From assembly GCA_034406715.1 (NCBI GenBank), contig CP137870.1, positions 1-64,000 on the forward strand: a stretch of 64,000 nt of DNA, written 5' to 3'. Below are positions 56,301-64,000 of the stretch, piece after piece. The position numbers and the translations under genes were made by a program. The DNA is from Rhodotorula mucilaginosa (Eukaryota > Basidiomycota > Microbotryomycetes > Sporidiobolales > Sporidiobolaceae). The notes below the pieces were generated by a model that was given only the letters and a program-made list of their open reading frames with translations, had not been told where the DNA came from and did not search any database. Positions within the stretch are counted from its first letter, which is position 1. Each line of letters starts with the position of its first letter.

Positions 56301-58926
56301 CGAAAGCCCTCTCGTCGTGAGATAGGCTCCGTTGCCGCTCGTTCGACGACGCGAGCAAGTTCTTCATGCGCTCGTACGCCCTTTCCATTTCGATCAAGCT
56401 CCACCTCTTTGCTGACCGAGGTGTGATCCTGCTCCCGGGCGGCGAAGGCGACTCTGGCTCCTCGTCACCGACGGCGGGAGAGCGAATCGAAGACAAGTAC
56501 GGCGAATCGTACATGGAGCGGGGAGTCCCGGACGCGGCAAGTTCGGCTTCCATCTGGGCAATCTCGCGCTCCATTTGCTCCATCGTGATGGACCGATCGG
56601 GAGAGTCTGGATCGAGGAATGCGCGCATGTTCGCGCCTCCGAGCGGGGAACGGAGGAGGAAACCATCGCGGTCGGAAGCCGAAGTGAGCGATGTTGGCGC
56701 GGGAGGAGAGCGGGCCGTCGTAGCTGTAATGCCCGCATGACGAGAAGGGAGGTTGACGAGGGACGCCGGTGGTCCGGGACGAACCTGCCCAGCATCCGTA
56801 CTCGCGCTCCGTGACGGTGCCGCACTGTCGAGATACCCCGCCAGCGGGAACGGATATCCCCCCTCGCTCTGCGTCGAAGTGTTGCGATCCCGATGCCGGT
56901 ACTCCTCCTCGTACGGCGAGTCGTCGAGATTCTCCATCGCGTCCTCGGGGTCCCCGGCGGCGAGGGCGTACCCGCGCGCGAACATTTGTCGGCCCGCAGA
57001 AGAACCACGAAAGGCTCCACCGGATCGGATCGGAGCAGAGACAGCATTGTTCCTGCTGGTCGGATGCGCCTGCAGCTGCTCGATCATGTCCATCAGGGGA
57101 CTCTTGCCGTTCTCGCCGGCCGCGTTGCTACTCGGCTTGGATGACGACGAGCCCGGATCAGGCGATCCCGGCGCAGTCGTCGGCGGTGGGGAAGCCTCCA
57201 AGATCTGCGGCATGAGTGGCGTAGCCGGCGTCGAAGGCGACATCGGCAGGTTGGTCGCTTCATCGTCGACCGCCGCCGTTGCCAACGAAGCCGGACAAAA
57301 GTTGGCGGCTCGGCGGAACGGGACTTCCTCAAACTCGGACGGGAACGGCTGCTTGAAAGGCGAGTCCTCCGAGATCGGATGCCGCCTCCCCGCTGCCTGT
57401 TCGTTCCTCGTCGTCGGGACCGAGACCGTCCTCGCGTGCGTCTTGTGATTGATCATCGAAGACTGCCGTCGCCCCGCCACTCGACCCAAACTGAACCCTC
57501 GTTCGTTCTCGCCTTGTCGGCCAGTGGACGCGATCACGTTCCGCATCACATCGCTCTGCGGCAAGAGTGGACTGTCGGATGAGGATCTCCTCAGGCTCGA
57601 CGATCCCTGCGACGACGAGCCCTTGCCGCCGTTCACATCGCCCTCGGCGGCATACGGATCTCTCCACCGATCCGTAACCGCTCCCATCGTCTTGCTGCGA
57701 ACAACAAGAGTCTGCGTCGCCCAATCCATCGGCAACGTCGCTCCGGGCAAGATGCGCGAATTGCGGTGCGAGGGATCCCTTGCGGCGAGGTCACGCGCGA
57801 TCGCCTCCGTCTCGGCGACTTGTCGCGCTCGGAGCGCCGATAGCGGCAAGTCGTCGGATTGGCGAACAAAGTCGGACGAGATCTGAGGAGGCATGAGCGG
57901 AGGACGATGGTTCGGCGACGTGGGAGAAGAAGAAGGGTTCTCGGCTTCTCCATGTTGTTGTTCTGGGGTAGGAGAGCGCAAGAACCGCGCAATCGAGGAG
58001 GGCGGGTTGGGCGAGAGACCCGAACTGGACCGAGGTGGGATTTGAATCGACCGCAGTCCGGGTTTCGGGCTCCGGTCTCGATTCGGAAGCGGACGCTGTG
58101 CGCCGACGTCACTCGTCGTCGATTGGACCGGGCTGACGAGAAGAAGCGGCGGCGACCGGAGTGGCATTTGGGCGGCGAGGAACTCGTCGACGCTGAGGGG
58201 CGAAACGGCGCCTCCGACGAGGGCGCCAAACTCGGACACCCTGCCAAAGTCGTGGTCGGCACCGGCGGCTTGGGACCTCTTCTCGCTACGGGCTCGCCAG
58301 AGCAAAGCGGGTAGGACCTCGTCGGCTCGTCGACGCTGCTCGTCGAAATCCGCGTCGTCGTCGTCGTCGTCCTCCCCTTCGCCGCCAACCCGCGCTGCAA
58401 GGTTCGCCGGCAGCGAGACGCTCCTCCCGACGGTCCCTGCCGCCGCTTCAGCCGCCGCCGCAGTCAGAGCAGCGTTCGGCCGACTCCCCGCCGGCCCATG
58501 ATACCCTTTCAGCCTCGCCGCTCCGCCCGGAACCACAGAAACCGGGCCCGAAACCGTTTTCCCTCGCACGCTCCTCTGCCGCGTCGTTGATGCCCAACCA
58601 TCTCTTCCTGCACTCGCAGGCTGGCTACCGAGTGAAGCCGGGCGTTTTGAAATCGATGCGGGTGCTGCAGGAGAGGAAGCGGAACCGAGTCCAAAGGACC
58701 GTAACCGAGTCCGGAGGGAGCGGAACGGCGACTTCGGCGTGCGTTTCGGGGTTGTCGCTGCGCGTGCCTCGCGATCTCGCTCGGGAGAAGACAAGAAGGA
58801 ACTCCGGTGCGTCAATGTCGGCGAGGTCGGGTCCTCGAGAGGCGGCGGTTGCCTGTCTGCAGCAGTCGACAGTTTGCGAATCTTGGCCGGGGGAGGACGA
58901 GAGGGGGTTCCCTTGCCCTTGGACAT
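53364..58926 (-). CDS. Very large low-complexity coiled-coil protein, unrecognised
   Basis: Start at 58926 (MSKGKGTPSRPPPAK). Exon 1 runs to about 56170 and is Ser/Pro-rich with two helical patches, ITMEQMEREIAQMEAELA and KRWSLIEMERAYERMKNLL. An intron (GTAAAT to TACAG, about 56110-56165) joins it to LRERRLADQRDSGVV; the next exon ends in a coiled coil (LEKAELERAAVFDALRE, VRRQRDAAEQELRIL). A further short intron near 54780-54815 leads to AFRNKYVQPTESTHAW and another coiled coil (ALRDVEILRHELLESRARE), then a Ser/Thr/His-rich tail to 53364. Treating all three blocks as one gene of about 1,800 residues is inference from compatible splice sites and the continuing coiled coil. Possibly a polarity or cortex scaffold, but no known domain is seen. 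Confidence 0.55.
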
Positions 58927-61725
58927 CAGTCCTCGTCACTATAGACTGTTTTCGAGGGCACGCAGAGTGGCGAGCGAGGTGTTTGTTCAGTGATCGAGAC
59001 GACGTTGCTGGTCGAGGTAAGTCGGTCAGCGAGGGCTTCTGCGGGATACGCGAGGGGCATAGCAGCACTTACAGGATGCTGGTTCGGCCCTATACACCCC
59101 TCGTGCTTCTCTGCCTGGCGAGCTGTGTCGCTGTCGTGCGACGTGTTGGATGACGGTTCGACGAGGCGACCTTTTGCGGGCAGCGACCTCGCCCTTGCTG
59201 CAGCCAGATAGGCAGCCGTGATGAGTCTGACTATATCTGGTGCCCTGTGTGGAGCTCGTGAGCCAGCAAGCGAGTGCAGATCCGATCAAGGATGCGCTGC
59301 CGACCGCGGCTCCGGATGAGCGGCGGCGAGACAAGCCAAGCCAGCGTTGTTATGATTACTGAAACCCTTCACCTCATGCATGCATGTCGCTAAGGCTCCT
59401 TCACTATGCCACGCGGGCCAAAGCCTTACAGTAGCAAGGAACTTGCTTACTGCTCAGCTGCGGCGCTGAGCATGGGCGCTCATAGGCATGATCTTCCACG
59501 CTGCCTGCCATCGGTCTAAACCGCCTCCGGACGAGCACAAGCTGTGTTCCCCTCCTGCTTAAGCAATGGTTAGCGACAAGAGATTGGTGACCGGGACGTC
59601 GCTTTCAAACGCACAGTGCTCCGGTCAATCTCGGTACTTTTCTCCCAGGCACGGTGGCCAGACGAGTCCGTACCGGAACTCGACAGCCGTACGACGAAGC
59701 TGAGCTTCACAGGCATTGTAGCGCGCCTTCGGGCGGAGCAAGTATCCGCTGCTGCTGGAGATGCAAGCCAGGGCGAAACTTGCTTGAGAAGACGGGATGT
59801 TTTCAGCGCCACCGGACAAGACTGCGACTCGGATCACACCCCGCGAGTCCTAGGAGTACTGGGACCACGTGAACTGTAGATGCTTCTCATGTGCGAGTCG
59901 CAAAGTCAGCGGGTTACGTCGTCCGAGCGGCAAGTCGATTGAGCGGTCGGTCGACTTTTGCCTTCTCAAGCTTGCGCGCGCCACCGAGCGGGTACAGTCA
60001 AGTACGGATATCCCATTCACTTTTGAGCGTACATTGTCTGCGCGAGGGATGAATGAATGTATTGGATGCAAGTTGGAGGGGGTATCATGGATGGATGCCG
60101 CAACTACGACAGGGTTTGGTGCTCAAGCCGTTTTCGCTCGGCTCGTTCATTCGCCAGCAAGATGGCCCTGCAGGAGAAAAGAAAAGGGGGGGGGGGGGGG
60201 GGCAGAGCCGCTTCAGCTGAACTGATGCACAAGTCGACGCAAGCCCGAGCGTCACTGAACATACCAGAGGACGAGCGCGCCTTCAAACGCCGCTAGAGCG
60301 CAGGCAGCCGATCCAGAGTCAGCGAGTGTCAGCTCGACGGCACGGCTTACGGGGTGAGCGAAGGGGACAGAAAGCGTACCGAGACTGAAAAGGGTATAAG
60401 AAGCTTCCGTAGGTGAGCGTCGAGAGGCCCAGGCTGGTACGAGTACCCAAGGGACAGCAAAGATGGCTTCGGAGACGCGCAACACCGTCGTCAGCCACTC
60501 CGTTCCTCATCTCGGAGCCGTTGCACCGTGGCGTACCTGACGTGACCAGCCACAAGACAGCCTGTGCGACGCGCGAATGACGACGCGCAGCGGTGAGAGC
60601 ATAGGCTGCAGCCGGGCAGGCGAGCAAAATCGGAACCGTCGAGAGGACGGGATGTTTCGCTCCGTACGAGACCGCGACTCCGGCACGGTCAGACTGCGCG
60701 ACCCCTTGCAGGACTGCGCGCCATACACAGGTGCTGTTACAGTTTATTTCCTCGAGGTCAGCAGTGATCCGGTCCGAGAGGAGCAAAGATCGGCGGAGGC
60801 GGACAGGAGAATCGGCGCGAACTTACAGGATCACCCACGCTGCGAGCTTGAGCAGGGGACCTGCAGCCCGACCACGTCAGTTCCTCACGCACTCAACAAA
60901 GTTAGCACCAGAGGCCCACAGACCTGAGAAAAACCGCGAGCGAAGTGGTGGCCTCCCGCCGCCGCGGCGCTTTTCCGTAAGGAGCGCGGATGCATCCGGG
61001 TCTTCGCCCAGTCGGATCTCGCCGCCTTGCCGTGTTCGTGAGAGCATACTGACGCAGTCTAGCACGCGGATCATGCGAGAGCTCAAAGGCTGCCCGTTTG
61101 GGTGTACAGTATGTGTGGCAAGAAAGCGAGAAAGCGAAGCGGACGAACGAGATCGGACAGCAGCGCGCGCCGGGGGGAAAGAGCCTTCGATCACGATACG
61201 CGGCGAGCCTGTAGTTACGGATCAGACGTGACAAAGAAGCCTTGACTTTATGCGCGAACCTGCGCAAACGGCTTTTTCACTGTGGATGTTCGGTGTGGAG
61301 TTCCGCCGGCGTTACGGATGCGCCTCGCCCCTCCTTAAGGTTCACATGGCAAGACACGCTATGTACTGTACAGGGATGTGGTGTCTCGTCAATTGCGAAT
61401 ACCCCAGCTTGCCAAGCTTTTCGTGCGCTCGATCGTCTTCTTCGGGCGCCGTTCGATTGAACCGTTCCGGTGCAATTTTTCCCCCATTGTACATACAGAG
61501 GCTGGCAAGGAGCTGGAACTCGTAAGCTAGAGACTCAGGAGGAGAACGTGGAAGACGCACTTGTCAGGTTTGGAACGGTGCGGCGCTCGGCGGACGTTTT
61601 TGACGTGGCGGAAAAGAACGTCCGGACAGGATTGCTTCTTTCCCCATCGCGTCCACAGCTAGCTCCCGTCAAGCAACCAAAGAGTGTCCATAGCTGTACA
61701 ACAGAGGACCGCGTCCGTCGACTAC
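58927..61725. other. 2.8 kb gene-poor region
   Basis: No recognisable gene on either strand. It contains a 17 bp G run at 60186-60202 and two diverged similar segments (about 59730-59835 and 60590-60700) sharing GACGGGATGTTT and GCGACTC words. The right end includes the 3' UTR of the PDI-like gene. It may hold a non-coding transcript or an eroded element, but nothing specific can be claimed. Confidence 0.45.
60186..60202. repeat. Poly-G run
   Basis: 17 consecutive G on the plus strand. Confidence 0.95.
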
Positions 61726-64000
61726 CTACTCTCGCTTCGTCCCCGGGACCGGCGCGTACCCTCCTCGCGAAACGAGGCCGCCCGCGCCCGCTCCGAGTAC
61801 CCTCGACGAAGCCAACCCCCCCGACGACGACGATGGCGACAAAGCCGGGCCCGACGACGCGAAGGAGGCTTTGAGGGCGATCCAGAAGAGGTACACGCCG
61901 ACGCTGAAGCCGATCATGAACAAGAGGGGGTGCGTCGTGATCCAGTCGAGCGTCGAGGTGATGCGGTCGACGAGGGCCTGCATGCAGAAGTTTAGTTTCC
62001 GCCACCGAGAAAAAGGGTCACCAGTCAGTCAGTTCGACATCTCGGGACCGTGAGAGTGTATATTCCAAGGCGGAGAGAGACCGGACTCACATAAGCGAAC
62101 CGCTCGAGGAACTGCCTCGACGACTCGGGCTTGATCCGGCGCGCGTACGCGCCCTGCTCAATCACGTCAAACACGGCCTGTCGATCCAATTCGAGCGGCG
62201 AGCCTTCCGCGGTCGTCTTCCAGTACTCCATGCGCTGCACGCGCGCGCCGGGGAAAATAGTCAGCCTCTTTGCGCTCCCCCCCTTCACACAGACGGCCAA
62301 AACAACAAGACACCGTCGACGCGCGCTCACCTTTGGATCGGCAATGACCACCTTGGGCCCATCGCGCGCTCCGAGCTTGACATCATACATGCTCCTCGCC
62401 CACCCAGCCCACTTGTCCCCGTCCACCCAAGCCCACAACACGTCCCTCTCCCCCTCCCCCTCCGTCTTCTCCGCCCTTCCGCCGCGCCTCTTCTCCACCC
62501 AAGACCTCGCCATCTGCGCCACCACCTCCTTGGCCCGTTCCAACCCCTCGGCTCCTCCCAACCCTCTCCGACTCAGAACCGCCAACCCCACCAAGGAGGG
62601 CAAGAGCGTTTTGCCCCCCGGTCCCGTCGCGCTCTTTTCCGAGGGCATCAACTCGCCAAACGTCGCGGCGTTCAACTCGCTCACGAGCGGGACTTTGGCC
62701 GACCGGAGCCAGTGCCGCGTCGCTTCGAGGCGCTGTCGGGGCGTGACGCCCCTTGAGGGCGGAGGAACCGGAAAGACGTCGTAAGGGTCGCGCGAGTGGG
62801 CTTTGAACGTCAGGAACGCGAGTTGGTCCGAAGGGATCGAATAGAGTTGGAAGAGGGCCGGGGCAGAAGTGCTGAAGACGGGAGAGGTCCCCATCAGGGT
62901 CTTGGCGGCGCCGAGCGCAACGTCCTGCGCGAATGTGGACATCGGGTCAGTGCGAACACCCCTGACGTGCGACGGTTAGCGGTGACGTTGAACGTACAAT
63001 GTCGTCCTGCTTGGCATCCTTGGGCTGCAACAACACCACGACGACCTCGTCATCCTGCACGGCGCGGAGCAACTCTCCCTCGGTCGAAAGAGTCTTGACC
63101 GTCGTCCTGCAACATGATGCGTCAGCTCGCCTTACACGCGCCAAAATAAAAAGAGAAGAAGCGGCACGCACGCCGACATGGCTTTGAGGGCAAACGTCTT
63201 CATCGATTCCTTGTCGCGCTTGCCGAGGTACTCGACCGACGCGCCGGCGTTGTAGCTGTGCGTGCAAAACCGACTCCCTTCTCGGGTCAGCGACTCGCAG
63301 AACCGCGGGCATTCGAGACAGTTCATGACAGGCAAGCAGAACGCACAACTTGATGGTCGGGTACGACTGCACCTTTGCGAGTTTGCACGCCTTCTTGTTC
63401 TCCTTGTTGTCGCAATCCATCTGGTACACTCGCACTCCGTCCGAAACGAGGTCCTCGGCGAGGTCTTTCCAGGCTGCACGGGTTCGAGTTCGCGGAGGGC
63501 GAGAGGAAAAATCCATCAGCCGTCTCGACAACGAGGAAAATTTCGAGGGTAGAGATCACGAAGCAAGGCCAAAGGGCGGATGGAGAAAGAATAAGGCGTA
63601 CCGGGAGCCATCGCCTTGCAGTGCGAGCACCACGGCGCGAAATACTTGACGAAACTCGGCGGCACCTCGTCGGCGGCGGCACTCTTGGCCTCGACCAACT
63701 TGATCCCCATCTCGTTCTCGAGTTCGAGGACGCTCCCGTCCAATGCGGGCCAAACAACGTCTGAATCTGAACTGGCGGCACGTTTCTTCTCCGCCGGGGG
63801 CGGTTGTTGTGCGACGAATGCGGGAGGGGTGAATTTCGCGGTCGAGTCGGCGGTGGCGGGTGGAGTTTGACTGGTCAAGATCGGGATTGCGGCCGTCGCT
63901 GCAGTGGTCGAGTCAGTCCGAGGCGCGTCGGCATCGGCGTCGGCGTCGACGTCGGCGTCGAAGGAGGAGTCGGCATCGGCATCGTCTGCAGTCTCGGCGG
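61726..64000 (-). CDS. Membrane-anchored thioredoxin-domain / PDI-like protein, 5' end outside window
   Basis: Probable ER oxidoreductase of the PDI/TMX type. The first visible exon contains an Asp/Ala-rich repeat, then SFVKYFAPWCSHCKAMAP, a thioredoxin active site with CSHC. After an intron it continues AWKDLAEDLVSDGVRVYQMD and VQSYPTIKL, including the conserved cis-Pro loop, then YNAGASVEYLGKR. Later exons carry non-catalytic thioredoxin-like parts (VVVVLLQPKDAKQDD; LFQLYSIPSDQLAFLTF). The final exon has one membrane segment, HPLLFMIGFSVGVYLFWIAL, and a tail ending GTKRE, stop at 61726-61728. Order and single C-terminal membrane span resemble TMX3/Eps1-like proteins. At least six introns. 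The gene runs off the right edge, so the signal peptide and start are not seen. Confidence 0.82.

Noticed and set aside
1-64000. tRNA, rRNA, CRISPR or bacterial-type operons
   Set aside because: No tRNA-like cloverleaf boxes, rRNA or spacer arrays were seen, and the genes have spliceosomal introns.

Overview
This is a 64 kb piece of a eukaryotic nuclear genome. It is almost certainly from a basidiomycete yeast or close relative, most likely Pucciniomycotina/Microbotryomycetes. The reasons are the GC-rich coding DNA, dense short genes on both strands, many short GT-AG introns (mostly about 35 to 100 bp), long Ser/Pro/Gly-rich extensions on conserved proteins, and fungal versions of housekeeping families. 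The species assignment is inference. I recognised no tRNA, rRNA or CRISPR.

Layout. 0.8-20 kb is conserved host DNA: an FG nucleoporin (Nup54/57), the Rix1-complex factor Ipi1, a DUF4743 Nudix hydrolase, a large LRR-DH-PH RhoGEF, a TMEM115-type membrane protein, a zeta-toxin-fold P-loop kinase and an F-box protein. 20-29 kb is accessory: an unrecognised multi-exon family (here family M, minus strand), with one apparently whole copy, one copy broken by a perfect small hAT-type DNA transposon, and one end fragment. A decayed second F-box copy closes this block. 29.6-32.5 kb is conserved again (FAM192A/PIP30-like protein and the SSU-processome protein Imp4, convergent). 33-47 kb is a second accessory block holding four divergent paralogues of another unrecognised family (family P, plus strand). 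It is split between copies 1 and 2 by a 7.1 kb Ty3/Gypsy chromovirus that looks whole and very young. 47-59 kb carries a small membrane protein, a giant C2H2 zinc-finger protein and a giant coiled-coil protein. 59-61.7 kb is gene-poor. 61.7 kb to the right edge is a membrane-anchored thioredoxin/PDI-like protein whose 5' end lies outside the window.

The most interesting signal is in the accessory blocks. Families M and P are unlike anything I recognise. They share a gene architecture and possibly a remote sequence pattern. Every copy with an intact 5' end has the same GC-rich palindromic motif (consensus NTCCGCGGACANSCCG) 85-180 bp before its start codon, and the LTR element landed exactly inside the motif of P copy 2. 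This looks like a co-regulated, fast-diverging, lineage-specific gene system. What it does cannot be read from the sequence.

Ipi1 and Imp4, both ribosome-assembly factors, appear to have introns inside or immediately after the start codon, so simple ORF calling would miss their true starts.
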